Shown: positions 33,600-42,091 of the stretch, one piece after another
Layout of the letters: the number at the start of each line of letters is the position of its first letter
How positions within the stretch are numbered: the stretch's first letter is position 1
Source: Erysipelothrix sp.
GTDB taxonomy: Bacteria; Bacillota_I; Bacilli_A; Erysipelotrichales; Erysipelotrichaceae
DNA length: 51,263 nt
Reading direction: 5' to 3'
Assembly (NCBI GenBank): GCA_012512595.1
Contig: JAAZDW010000006.1
Coordinates: 1 to 51,263 of the forward strand
The notes under the pieces: generated by a model
What the model saw: only the letters and a program-made list of their open reading frames with translations
Databases searched by the model: none
Told to the model about the DNA's origin: nothing
Position numbers and translations under genes: made by a program

Positions 33600-34133
33600 T
33601 TATTTAATTAATTCGCTTATTTCATATTGATACATTGGCACAAAATTATCACTCATATCTTCTTCAATGCTTTCTCCAATTTTTTCAAAGCCTAATTTCT
33701 CTACTAGTTTTATTGAGGCTTGATTATTAGTTTCCACATAGGCATTAATAGCCTTAATTTTTGTTTTGGATAAGGCAAAGTTTACAACTAATTTTAAAGT
33801 TTTTGACATATAACCGTTTCTAGTATAATCACTGCCGATAAAATAACCTAATTCCCCAGTTTGCTTTATATAATCTAATCCCAACAAGGACACAACCCCA
33901 ACTAATGTTTCTTCAACAAAGATTCCCCAATAATAATAGACTCTACTCTTTACTTTTTTCTGATTATCCAAAATAAAGGTGTACGTTTGAGAAATGTGAG
34001 TTTGTGGTGTTAATCCCGATTTTCTACAAAGTTCTTTATCACTAAACATTAAAAAGAGTGCTTCTGTGTTAGAAGGGTTAAGAGCTTTTAAATATACAAC
34101 ATCATCTTTTAATTCTGGTTGTTTAATAATCAT
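33600..34133 (-). CDS. GNAT-family N-acetyltransferase (RimJ/RimL-like)
   Basis: A 177-residue acetyltransferase that uses acetyl-CoA. The fold is visible from VYLKALNPSNTEALF, GVVSLLGLDYIKQTGELGYFIG, the CoA-loop region (TRNGYMSKTLKLVV) and ETNNQASIKLVEKLGFEKIGES, the classic RimJ/RimL ending. The substrate is unknown; ribosomal proteins, antibiotics or small amines are all possible. The ATG at 34133 is chosen because AAAGGA lies 7 bases upstream. It lies 11 bp after the MATE transporter and is probably co-transcribed. Confidence 0.85.
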   Translation of the reverse strand: MIIKQPELKDDVVYLKALNPSNTEALFLMFSDKELCRKSGLTPQTHISQTYTFILDNQKKVKSRVYYYWGIFVEETLVGVVSLLGLDYIKQTGELGYFIGSDYTRNGYMSKTLKLVVNFALSKTKIKAINAYVETNNQASIKLVEKLGFEKIGESIEEDMSDNFVPMYQYEISELIK

Positions 34134-34144
34134 AAAATCATCCT

Positions 34145-35551
34145 TTAAATTTGAATGTTTAGCCATTTACCCGAGCTAAAACGTTTTTGACTCGCAATTG
34201 ATCTGATTGCTTGATCTAAAAGAATTGATATCCAAGCAGCTAAAAGTCCGCCTGAAAAAGTAATTGCAAATAAATAACTAGTAACTGGGCGAACAATCCC
34301 AATACTAATCATCATTAAAAAGGCTGTAAATTTAAGGTCGCCACCACCTCTAAGGGTACCAATTGTAATTACGCCTAATATTTGAAAGGCAACTGTTATT
34401 CCAACGATAAACATAATGGGCTCACCTAACGTAAGGACCACTTCATTACCTTGCGAAAACAAGGATAATATTTGAATTCTAAATATCACTAACAAAGAAC
34501 CTAAGATAACTGAAGTTACAAGCCCTATTCGCTGTAATACCTTACTATATAACATCGCCAAATCTTGACGCTTTTTTCCTAAGTTTTGACCAACTAAGGT
34601 ACTAGCTGCAATTGACAAACCTTCTCCAACTGCAAAAGATAAACTTAAAATGTTCATTGTCACTTGATGAGCGGCAAAGGCTTGGGTTCCAAGTTTTGCG
34701 ATAACTATTGCGAAAAGAAAAAACCCACCTCTAATAAAGATTTGTTCTACAAAGGCTGATGAACTAACTCTTGTTAATTCCATCCAGCGTGACATTTCAA
34801 GTTTTAAATCCTTACTAAAGCTTAAAGAAACAAAACCGGTCTTTCTTGTGATTGAATATAAGGCAATTGCAAAGGAGACTACATTACCAATTAAGGTTGC
34901 ATAACCAGCCCCTTTAATCCCAAGTTCAGGAAAAGGACCAATTCCGTAAATAAGGAAGTAGTTGAAAACAATATTTACCATGTTTGCGGTTAAATTGGTA
35001 ACCATTGATATCTTTGTATTTCCAGCACCACGTTGGGCTGAAGTTAGGGTATTGGCAACAGAAGTAAAAAAGTTTCCAACGACAATAATTCTAAAGTAAC
35101 TAATCGCTATTTCTAAGTAGTCAGCACTAGCCCCGGCCATAGTTAAAATCGGTCTTGCAAATACAAAACCTAAAACTGACATCGATGTCGCAATCAAAAG
35201 ACTCATAAAAAACGCATTTTTTAATATCTTGTTTGCTTCTGCTTGACGATTTTGCCCTTTTCTTCGTGAGACAATAACCGTGACGCCAGTATTTAATGCT
35301 AATACCATTGCCAGTAATATGAATTTTGGTTGAGTTGTAATACCGGTTGCTGCAATTGCATTAGAACCTAAGTGACTTACCATTATTAAGTCTGCAGAAC
35401 CAATCAACCCAATCAACACCATTTCCACGGATGACGGCCAAGCCATCTGAAATGCTGTAGAGTACGCTTCTTTGTTTGAAGGTAGTGGGCCCTTTTTAAA
35501 CTTGTCAGCTATTAAATTCTCCACTGATAAAAACCTTCGCAATATGTTCAT
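34145..35551 (-). CDS. MATE-family efflux transporter
   Basis: A 468-residue polytopic membrane protein with 12 predicted helices. It shows the two-repeat MATE pattern: AWPSSVEMVLIGLIGSADLIMVSHLGSNAIAA at the start, and RVSSSAFVEQIFIRGGFFLF with GLSIAASTLVGQNLGKKR for the second half. Such proteins export drugs or metabolites by Na+ or H+ antiport; the substrate is not readable. AGGAGA precedes the ATG. It pairs with the GNAT gene downstream, which could be a modify-and-export unit (inference only). Confidence 0.93.
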   Translation of the reverse strand: MNILRRFLSVENLIADKFKKGPLPSNKEAYSTAFQMAWPSSVEMVLIGLIGSADLIMVSHLGSNAIAATGITTQPKFILLAMVLALNTGVTVIVSRRKGQNRQAEANKILKNAFFMSLLIATSMSVLGFVFARPILTMAGASADYLEIAISYFRIIVVGNFFTSVANTLTSAQRGAGNTKISMVTNLTANMVNIVFNYFLIYGIGPFPELGIKGAGYATLIGNVVSFAIALYSITRKTGFVSLSFSKDLKLEMSRWMELTRVSSSAFVEQIFIRGGFFLFAIVIAKLGTQAFAAHQVTMNILSLSFAVGEGLSIAASTLVGQNLGKKRQDLAMLYSKVLQRIGLVTSVILGSLLVIFRIQILSLFSQGNEVVLTLGEPIMFIVGITVAFQILGVITIGTLRGGGDLKFTAFLMMISIGIVRPVTSYLFAITFSGGLLAAWISILLDQAIRSIASQKRFSSGKWLNIQI

Positions 35552-35667
35552 AGAATTCTCCTAACTAGAATATTATACCACTAATTTATAAATTAAGTTA
35601 TCCATTACTACTAATTTACTGGAGTTAAAAAGGTGATAATTTGTTATAATCAAAGTAGGAGGAAGTT

Positions 35668-36519
35668 ATGAAAACAAACAAAGATAAATTAATTACTCAT
35701 GCCATTGTAGGTGAAATCTCTCATCCTACTATAAATAAGTCATACTGGACTGGCTATGATGGTGTTGCACGAACTCTACCTAGTGTTGGCTCTATCACCT
35801 ATGACATTGAAGTTGGTGATGTTTGTATTGGCTTAGTTGGTGACCACATTGAACCTGGAGTCAGCATTAAAAATAAAGATGCAAAAGCAAATATGACTTT
35901 AAATCAGCTAGCCTGTATTGGTAATACTGCCACCATTGTAAGTGGTGATGCTAAAGGTGAAACTGGAATTGTAACTGGAAAACATGGGGGAATTGATCAT
36001 GTCATTATTTACTTTAAACAAAAGATTTTAAATAAACTAGTTATTGGCGATAAAATTCAAATAAAAAGCTTAGGCCTTGGTTTAGAACTAAGTGATTATC
36101 CTAAGGTTGCGGTAATGAATATTGATCCTACATTATTAGACAAACTCTCGCTTGAAGAAGTAGATGAAAAATTAGTCGTCCCAGTGGCTAAAGTAATCCC
36201 AGCCTATTTAATGGGAGCTGGCATTGGCTCAGATAACAGCCGCGCAGGAGACTATGATATTATGCTCCATGATCAAGATAAAAATTTAAAGTTTGATTTA
36301 AATGATTTACGTTTTGGAGATGTAGTAGCCATCCGTGATCACTATGCCAATTATGGACCCCACTATAAACAAGGTGCACTAACCATTGGGGTAATTGTCC
36401 ACAGTGATAGTTATTCTGCTGGGCATGGACCTGGTGTTGTTGTCATTTTAACGAGTGATAGTGACCAGTTAGAATATAAACTACAAAAAAATGCCAACAT
36501 CGCAAAACTAATTAAGTAA
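35668..36519 (+). CDS. DUF4438 domain protein
   Basis: A 283-residue cytoplasmic protein that I place in DUF4438 from its pattern: YDGVARTLPSVGSITYDIEVGD, GDHIEPGVS, KGETGIVTGKHGGIDHV, MGAGIGSDNSRAGDYDIM and HGPGVVVILTS. There is no signal peptide or membrane span. The many conserved Gly, His and Asp residues hint at an enzyme or metal binder, but no reaction is known to me. AGGAGG precedes the ATG and a TATAAT lies about 30 bases upstream. It is a single-gene unit, divergent from the MATE gene and convergent with the SWIM gene. Confidence 0.85.
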   Translation: MKTNKDKLITHAIVGEISHPTINKSYWTGYDGVARTLPSVGSITYDIEVGDVCIGLVGDHIEPGVSIKNKDAKANMTLNQLACIGNTATIVSGDAKGETGIVTGKHGGIDHVIIYFKQKILNKLVIGDKIQIKSLGLGLELSDYPKVAVMNIDPTLLDKLSLEEVDEKLVVPVAKVIPAYLMGAGIGSDNSRAGDYDIMLHDQDKNLKFDLNDLRFGDVVAIRDHYANYGPHYKQGALTIGVIVHSDSYSAGHGPGVVVILTSDSDQLEYKLQKNANIAKLIK

Positions 36520-36528
36520 TAAATGTTT

Positions 36529-36566
36529 AAAACCCTTGTTGATAATTTTTATAACAGGGGTTTTTT
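36529..36566. terminator. Bidirectional terminator between DUF4438 and SWIM genes
   Basis: The arms AACCC-T-TGTT (36531-36540) and AACA-G-GGGTT (36553-36562) form a hairpin with U-tracts on the plus strand and partly on the minus strand. Confidence 0.85.
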
Positions 36567-36568
36567 AA

Positions 36569-38287
36569 TTATAATCGTCTTAATTCTTCCATCATTGCTC
36601 GTCTTTTTTTATACTTTATTTGCCATTCTTGAACTATGTCTAAAACCATTTCCTGACCGCCAGGATAATTTTGCATTCTTCTTAAAACTGTAACTATTTC
36701 TCGATAATAAGACCTATTCTGGGTATTTTTCGCCATATTTTCAACAACGCTTACATATTTCGCTAATAATTCTTGTGGGTACAAATGTTTTAAATGTTTT
36801 TCATATTTAAAGAGTTTAGATAAGTGCGGATAATTTACTACTACATCTAATAAGCGGTCATATAATTTTTCTAAAAGATATAAGTCTTCAATTGTATTTG
36901 AATCAGAAAGTTGTCTAAAGATTGTTTCGCGTTTGTCGCGCCACTTGGCTTTAGGATACATCAACTTTAATTCTTTATAAGTTTCAATATCGCCTGGATT
37001 ATATCTTGTAACTAGACTATAAAGTTCTTTAACATATGCTTCTTTGTCGCCAAGCTCTTTATATAAGTCTTTTAACAACAAACTATATTCCTTAACTATC
37101 CCTATAAACTCTCTATTGACATTTTTTCCTTCTATCAACATTTCAATCGCCGTTTTAAAATCTTGGTTTTCAATACAGATATTTATATAATAACTTCTAA
37201 CCGCATTAAGCTTGCGATTTTTTCTAGCGTAGGCAATAATTTCTTCTTTATCAAAATTAAGAGCTTCAAGTATCTTAATATATCGCAAAAACCAGACTTC
37301 TGCTTGATAGTTTACATAATTTCTGTTTGAAAAGTTTTTTAGCGACTTTAATTTTCTGTCAGCCAATACTAGTTTTTCGTTTAAATACGCCTTTTCTAAA
37401 TAGTTTTCAAATAAAAAGTTTTCTATCTCTTCAATAAAATAGTCAGGCAAATCAGACTCAATTTGTGATTTAAACCAAATAAACATTGATTCTTTAAAAT
37501 CATCAGTACTTTTAGCTAAGATATCAGTCCAAATAACCTTACAGTCAGCAAAAAAAGCATCCAACTCGCCAAAAGAACTATCGATATCTTGATTAGATAT
37601 TTCAAGATACAGATAATTAACTAATTCAAAAGCTTTATTATGCTGGCCTTTATCGATCATCTCTTGAATTGTTGATGACATAAAATCATTCACCATAAAA
37701 AAGCTGTAGTTATCATCATTCTCCTCATCACCAAATTCATAGCTGTATCCATAGTTGTAACGAGAGTAAGTGTTTGGCCTGATATCGCCTATTATTTTAT
37801 CAATTTCTTTTTTTAATTTACTTATATCATATGATATTATCTCACACACAAACAAATCTTTGAATTGTTTAAACAAAGAATCATTAGTTTCAAAGTTTTT
37901 ACTTAAAAATTCTTTAAGAGCTTTAGTATCAACAATATCTAAAAGTTGATTTATTTCCCTTTGTCTTATTTGTATTTGCTTATTTGCTGATTCCTTAATG
38001 ACTTCACTACTGTGACTGTAGATTTTTTTATTTACTTCTTCTTGATATTTAAATAAAACAGCTGCCATGTGTTTACAATTTTCGCCACTGTCCGCATGAG
38101 GGCATGAACATTCCATTAGTGAAACACTATTTTCAAATACTTCAATATATACGATGTAATCTTTGCTCCCAAAAACCCGAGCATTTACAAAGTCATTATT
38201 CAACTTGAGATTAGATACTAAACCCTGTTTGTAATAATTAAAACCTCGCTCTAAAATATGTGGCCAAAATTCTTGATTCCAGTCCAT
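36569..38287 (-). CDS. SWIM zinc-finger protein
   Basis: A protein of about 572 residues. The SWIM finger near residues 45-75 reads CSCPHADSGENCKHMAAVLF (CxC...CxH), which binds zinc and usually mediates DNA or protein contacts. The rest is helical, TPR-like, rich in Tyr, Glu and Lys, with no catalytic motif that I see. Related SWIM proteins in Bacillota are uncharacterised. The ATG at 38287 is chosen because GGAGG lies 5 bases upstream; an upstream in-frame TTG overlaps that site. It directly follows the UPF0158 gene, as an operon. Confidence 0.85.
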   Translation of the reverse strand: MDWNQEFWPHILERGFNYYKQGLVSNLKLNNDFVNARVFGSKDYIVYIEVFENSVSLMECSCPHADSGENCKHMAAVLFKYQEEVNKKIYSHSSEVIKESANKQIQIRQREINQLLDIVDTKALKEFLSKNFETNDSLFKQFKDLFVCEIISYDISKLKKEIDKIIGDIRPNTYSRYNYGYSYEFGDEENDDNYSFFMVNDFMSSTIQEMIDKGQHNKAFELVNYLYLEISNQDIDSSFGELDAFFADCKVIWTDILAKSTDDFKESMFIWFKSQIESDLPDYFIEEIENFLFENYLEKAYLNEKLVLADRKLKSLKNFSNRNYVNYQAEVWFLRYIKILEALNFDKEEIIAYARKNRKLNAVRSYYINICIENQDFKTAIEMLIEGKNVNREFIGIVKEYSLLLKDLYKELGDKEAYVKELYSLVTRYNPGDIETYKELKLMYPKAKWRDKRETIFRQLSDSNTIEDLYLLEKLYDRLLDVVVNYPHLSKLFKYEKHLKHLYPQELLAKYVSVVENMAKNTQNRSYYREIVTVLRRMQNYPGGQEMVLDIVQEWQIKYKKRRAMMEELRRL

Positions 38288-38299
38288 GGCTACCTCCAA

Positions 38300-38710
38300 T
38301 TAGTAATAGTTAATTTCATTGCGTTTACACCAAGCAATCGCTAGCTCTCTATAAGCTGCTCTTTGATATTTATACCATCCATCAGCAAGTGCATAATGAT
38401 AAATTAAATCTTTAAAATTTCTAAAAGCTCCCTTACGATTAATTGCCGACCATAAAATATCCGCAACCTCTTCATCTGTAATTGTTTTTATGAAGTTTTG
38501 CATAAGCTTATGATCATGTCTTTCATACTGGTCAGGGATCATTAAATAGTCATCAGAGTATTCTATTTCCTCAATCAATTCTTTATCTAAATCAGAACTA
38601 AATTCAAATGAAACAAAAGAAATCTCTCCAGTTTTTTTATTATAGTAAAAACTAACCTCTTGCATTGTTTGTTCAATGGCATCTACAATTTTTTCTAATT
38701 CGACTTTCAC
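38300..38710 (-). CDS. UPF0158 family protein
   Basis: A 136-residue acidic soluble protein. The UPF0158 pattern is visible at the C-terminus: RKGAFRNFKDLI, WYKYQRAAYRELAIAWCKRN. The family has no established function. The GTG at 38710 lies 5 bases after AAGGAGG, so it is the start. It precedes the SWIM gene closely; co-occurrence of the two is a lead to function. Confidence 0.85.
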   Translation of the reverse strand: MKVELEKIVDAIEQTMQEVSFYYNKKTGEISFVSFEFSSDLDKELIEEIEYSDDYLMIPDQYERHDHKLMQNFIKTITDEEVADILWSAINRKGAFRNFKDLIYHYALADGWYKYQRAAYRELAIAWCKRNEINYY

Positions 38711-38838
38711 ATTAGCCTCCTTTTACCTATGCCTAGTTTTTCTAATTTGCAATTATTATATCCTTATAATTTATTTTAACATGTTTTTATGTAATAAAAA
38801 AATATCCTAAATTTAATTAGTAATACTTTTAAAGATAT

Positions 38839-39345
38839 TTATTTTATTATAACTTGATCGATGTCATCTGTTTCAAGTAAATTAACTTTTACATTTTCAT
38901 TTTTTGCAGTTGGAATGTTTTTTCCAACATAGTCAGCACGAATTGGAAATTCGCGGTGGCCACGATCAATTAAAACTGCTAATTGAATGGTTTGAGGCCT
39001 GCCATGAGAAATAATCCCATCCATGGCAGCTCTTATCGTACGACCACTAAATAAGACATCATCAATTAGAATGACTTGTTTATTGGAAAAATCATAATTA
39101 ACATCAGGCTTAATAGAACTCTTTTTAGAATCATCACGCCAAAAACTAATATTAAAGGCCACTGTGTCAACTTTAACTTTTTCAAAATTTAAAATATTTA
39201 AAGCGATTCGCTCCATTAAAAACTCGCCCCGAGTTTTAATCCCAACTAAGACCAAATTATTGATGTCTTGGCTGTTTTCCAGGATTTCATGAGTTATTCT
39301 TGTAAGCGATCTTTTAATGTCATCTTTGTCTAATAAAATTTTCAT
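38839..39345 (-). CDS. pyrR: Pyrimidine regulator/uracil phosphoribosyltransferase PyrR
   Basis: A 168-residue phosphoribosyltransferase-fold protein. PyrR binds pyr mRNA leaders in the presence of UMP and can make UMP from uracil. The PRPP loop is VILIDDVLFSGRTIRAAMD, and RPQTIQLAVLIDRGHREFPIRADYVGKNIPT is near-identical to Bacillus PyrR. No pyr biosynthesis genes or PyrR-binding leader are visible around it. AAGGTGA precedes the ATG. It follows thiT by 38 bp and may share its transcript. Confidence 0.95.
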   Translation of the reverse strand: MKILLDKDDIKRSLTRITHEILENSQDINNLVLVGIKTRGEFLMERIALNILNFEKVKVDTVAFNISFWRDDSKKSSIKPDVNYDFSNKQVILIDDVLFSGRTIRAAMDGIISHGRPQTIQLAVLIDRGHREFPIRADYVGKNIPTAKNENVKVNLLETDDIDQVIIK

Positions 39346-39383
39346 ATTCTCACCTTTGTCATGTATGTGTATTTTACCACACT

Positions 39384-39908
39384 TTATCTTTCCATTAAAT
39401 TTAATTTCTTTAATCGACTATGGATAAGTGGAACTAAAACCATCGAAGTTAGAAGGGTTGGGATCATATAGGTTGAGTTATATGCCATTGATCCAATTAA
39501 ACCAGTTTTATAAAACAGCATCCCCGATATTGTCGAAAGAATAAATCGCAGTAAGTTGGCCATAAAGACACCAGTATAAACAAACTTATAGTTTGGAAAT
39601 AAAACAGCAAGACCATAGACTCCATAACCTAAAACGTAGTCTAAAACAAAACCAAATATTCCAGTCGCTAAATACATATCTCCTGATAAAAACTGTAAGA
39701 CAACACTAATCAGTGATATATATACACCCTTTTTCCATCCTAAATGATAGGATGCTAACATCAAAATTACGACTGATATACTCCAGCTTCCTCCATTTGC
39801 CATTTTAAAAAAGGCAAATTGATTTTGAATTAATTCAAGGGCTAAAAATAAGGCAGCATATACCGCCAACAAAACAATTTCTCTAGTTGTTAATTTTTTG
39901 TTTTTCAT
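39384..39908 (-). CDS. thiT: Thiamine transporter ThiT (ECF S component)
   Basis: A 174-residue membrane protein with six predicted helices, the substrate-binding subunit of an energy-coupling-factor importer. NGGSWSISVVILMLASYHLGWKKG and GFVLDYVLGYGVYGLA are in the places of the thiamine-binding segments of ThiT. The shared ECF energising module is not in the window. A TPP riboswitch directly upstream confirms the substrate. The ATG at 39908 follows GGAGGTG and seven U residues; upstream in-frame codons lie in the riboswitch output. Confidence 0.95.
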   Translation of the reverse strand: MKNKKLTTREIVLLAVYAALFLALELIQNQFAFFKMANGGSWSISVVILMLASYHLGWKKGVYISLISVVLQFLSGDMYLATGIFGFVLDYVLGYGVYGLAVLFPNYKFVYTGVFMANLLRFILSTISGMLFYKTGLIGSMAYNSTYMIPTLLTSMVLVPLIHSRLKKLNLMER

Positions 39909-39930
39909 AAAAAAACACCTCCATGAGGCG
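39909..39930 (-). promoter_or_regulatory. TPP riboswitch output hairpin hiding the thiT Shine-Dalgarno
   Basis: On the minus strand CGCCTC (39925-39930), a 3-base loop and GAGGTG (39916-39921) form a 6-bp stem that includes the thiT GGAGG. Seven U residues (39909-39915) follow and abut the ATG. This can sequester the ribosome site and may also act as a short terminator. Confidence 0.75.
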
Positions 39931-39947
39931 CAGAAATTCAAAAATAG

Positions 39948-40028
39948 AACTCCCTACGCTAGTATTAACTAGATCAGGTATAAAGGGATTGTGAATTCAC
40001 ATCTCAGCTAACAGCACCCCTGTCTGAA
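39948..40028 (-). promoter_or_regulatory. TPP riboswitch aptamer
   Basis: The minus strand carries the THI-element core: CAGGGGTGCTG, GCTGAGATG, AATCCCTTTATACCTGATC, TAATACTAGCGTAGGGA. These are the conserved P2/P3 (CUGAGA) and P4/P5 (ACCUGAUC, GCGUAGGGA) segments. Bound TPP should turn thiT expression off. A candidate TATGAT promoter box lies at about 40036-40041. Confidence 0.97.
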
Positions 40029-40051
40029 CTTATATATCATACCATATAAAA

Positions 40052-40080
40052 AGGTTAGGCTTAATTTATTTGCCCAACCT
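40052..40080 (-). terminator. glpK terminator
   Basis: The minus-strand hairpin AGGTT-G-GGC / GCC-T-AACCT with an 11-base loop and U-tract lies between glpK and the thiT riboswitch. Its U-tract runs into the thiT promoter region. Confidence 0.8.
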
Positions 40081-40093
40081 GATAATTTATTAT

Positions 40094-41578
40094 TTACTCA
40101 AGCCAGTTTAATGATCTTGAGACAGCCTTATGCCATTGTTTCAAGTATTGTTTTCGGTCACCTTTTTGCATTTGTGGATAATATACTTTTGTAACTGTTG
40201 ACATTTTTTCTAAACTTTCCTTAGAATCAAAAAACTTGGTATATAAACCCGCTAAAAAACAAGCGCCTAAGGCAGAGGATTCTAAAACCTTTGCCTTGTG
40301 GATTTCTGTATTCAAGATGTCAGCTTGAAACTGCATTAAGAAATTGTTGGCACTAGCCCCACCATCAACTTTAATTGAACTGATCTTAAGTTTTGAATCA
40401 TTTTCCATGGCTTTTAAAATATCATAGCTTTGATAAGCGATTGATTCTAAACCGGCTCTAATCAAGTGATTTTTATTGCTGCCACGGGTTAAGCCAACAA
40501 TTGTACCTCTGGCATCCATATCCCAATATGGCGCCCCAAGGCCGGTAAAAGCAGGAACTAAATAGACTCCTCCATTGTCACTAACCTTTGAAGAAAAGTA
40601 CTCAGTATCATCGGCTTCACTAAATAATCTAAGTTCATCGCGCAACCATTGAATCGTTGAGCCGGCGTTAAAGATTGAACCTTCAATTGCATATTCAACT
40701 TTATCATCTATGGAAACACTTATTGTAGATAAAAGCCCATGTTTACTTTTTACTAATTTGTCTTTTGTATTCATAAGTAAAAACCCACCAGTACCATAAG
40801 TACTCTTAACACTACCGGCTTTAAAGCATGTGTGTCCAAATAATGCAGCTTGTTGGTCACCAATCACAGCACAAATTGGAATTAGTTGTCCAGAAATATT
40901 AACTTCTCCATAAAAATCACTACTATTTAAGACTTTAGGCAACATCGATTGTGGTATATTAAAAATATCTAAAAGCTTTTTATCCCAACGTAAATTTTTA
41001 ATATCAAATAACATGGTTCGACTAGCATTAGTATAGTCTGTCGCAAAAACTTTACCACCAGTTAATTTATAAATAAGCCATGTATCAACGGTTCCAAACA
41101 TTAGCTCACCCTTGTCGGCTTTTGCTTGAGCACCTTCAACATTATCTAAAATCCATTTAATTTTGGTAGCAGAAAAATAAGCGTCGACAACAAGACCGGT
41201 TGCTTCTTTTATATAGTCACCATGACCCGCTTCAATTAATTCTTGACACAGTGCTTGGGTTCTACGACACTGCCATACAATCGCATTATAAATTGGCTTG
41301 CCAGTGATTTTATCCCAAACAATTGTTGTCTCTCTTTGATTAGTAATTGCGATTGAATCTATTTCTTTTGGACTAATGCCCGCTTTCGCAATAACTTCAT
41401 TTAAGACCCCACTTTGACTGGCCCAAAGATCACTTGGGTCATGTTCAACCCAACCTGGTTTTGGATAAATTTGTAAAAACTCACTGTGGGCACTCGCAAC
41501 AACTTCATGTTTTTTATTAAAGACAATTGCTCTTGAACTTGTCGTACCTTGATCTAAGGCAATAATATAATTTTTCAT
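40094..41578 (-). CDS. glpK: Glycerol kinase
   Basis: Phosphorylates glycerol to glycerol 3-phosphate in the cytoplasm. The 494-residue FGGY-family protein has [35 protein letters not shown], the FGGY signature region ([15 protein letters not shown]) and [20 protein letters not shown]. Length is normal. GAAAGGG precedes the ATG. No glpF, glpO or glpD is adjacent; a DUF1622 membrane protein is 30 bp upstream in the same direction. Confidence 0.97.
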   Translation of the reverse strand: MKNYIIALDQGTTSSRAIVFNKKHEVVASAHSEFLQIYPKPGWVEHDPSDLWASQSGVLNEVIAKAGISPKEIDSIAITNQRETTIVWDKITGKPIYNAIVWQCRRTQALCQELIEAGHGDYIKEATGLVVDAYFSATKIKWILDNVEGAQAKADKGELMFGTVDTWLIYKLTGGKVFATDYTNASRTMLFDIKNLRWDKKLLDIFNIPQSMLPKVLNSSDFYGEVNISGQLIPICAVIGDQQAALFGHTCFKAGSVKSTYGTGGFLLMNTKDKLVKSKHGLLSTISVSIDDKVEYAIEGSIFNAGSTIQWLRDELRLFSEADDTEYFSSKVSDNGGVYLVPAFTGLGAPYWDMDARGTIVGLTRGSNKNHLIRAGLESIAYQSYDILKAMENDSKLKISSIKVDGGASANNFLMQFQADILNTEIHKAKVLESSALGACFLAGLYTKFFDSKESLEKMSTVTKVYYPQMQKGDRKQYLKQWHKAVSRSLNWLE

Positions 41579-41608
41579 ATTAACCCTTTCTTTATTAAAA
41601 AAAGAAGA

Positions 41609-41962
41609 CTAGGCTTCTTCTAATGCTTTCATTCTAGCCTTGGCTGCTTGAGTATCTTCTTTTAATTCGTGTTCCATTTCCTTTTGATTTACAAAGACAA
41701 TTACAATTCTAATAACTAAAATTATCGCTAAAGCATATAAATCTGATGGAGCATGCGAAATAACAGAACGCAAAACTTCACCAACCATTAAATACCTTAA
41801 TCCTAACTCAAGACTTTGACCAAGCACATAGCCAGGATTTGTTGGTTTTCTATCAAGTAAATATATGATTGACTTTATAACTCCATATAAAATTATGATA
41901 ACTGAGAGAATATCAATTATAAATATAAAGCCTTCAACAAAAACATTAAATAATTCTTGCAT
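41609..41962 (-). CDS. DUF1622 membrane protein
   Basis: A 117-residue membrane protein with three predicted helices (about 10-35, 52-72, 74-92) and a charged C-terminal tail (KEMEHELKEDTQAAKARMKALEEA). The segment FVEGFIFIIDILSVIIILYGVIKSI and the RYLMVGEVLRSVI turn fit DUF1622. Its function is unknown. It is transcribed with glpK and may be the first gene of that unit. AAGGT precedes the ATG; a TATAAT lies about 25 bases upstream. Confidence 0.85.
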   Translation of the reverse strand: MQELFNVFVEGFIFIIDILSVIIILYGVIKSIIYLLDRKPTNPGYVLGQSLELGLRYLMVGEVLRSVISHAPSDLYALAIILVIRIVIVFVNQKEMEHELKEDTQAAKARMKALEEA

Positions 41963-42028
41963 TATATACCTTCTTTCCTTGTATATTATAATCTTTTTCT
42001 ATTTTTTTTCATAGGGCTTTGTGAAAGT

Positions 42029-42057
42029 TTTACTAATATCTGAAGATGGTCTATAAT
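42029..42057 (+). promoter_or_regulatory. Promoter of the arylsulfotransferase gene
   Basis: TTTACT (42029-42034), a 17-base spacer and a perfect TATAAT (42052-42057). Confidence 0.65.
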
Positions 42058-42091
42058 AAAATTAGAAGTTTCACTCTTGGAGGTCAAGAAA

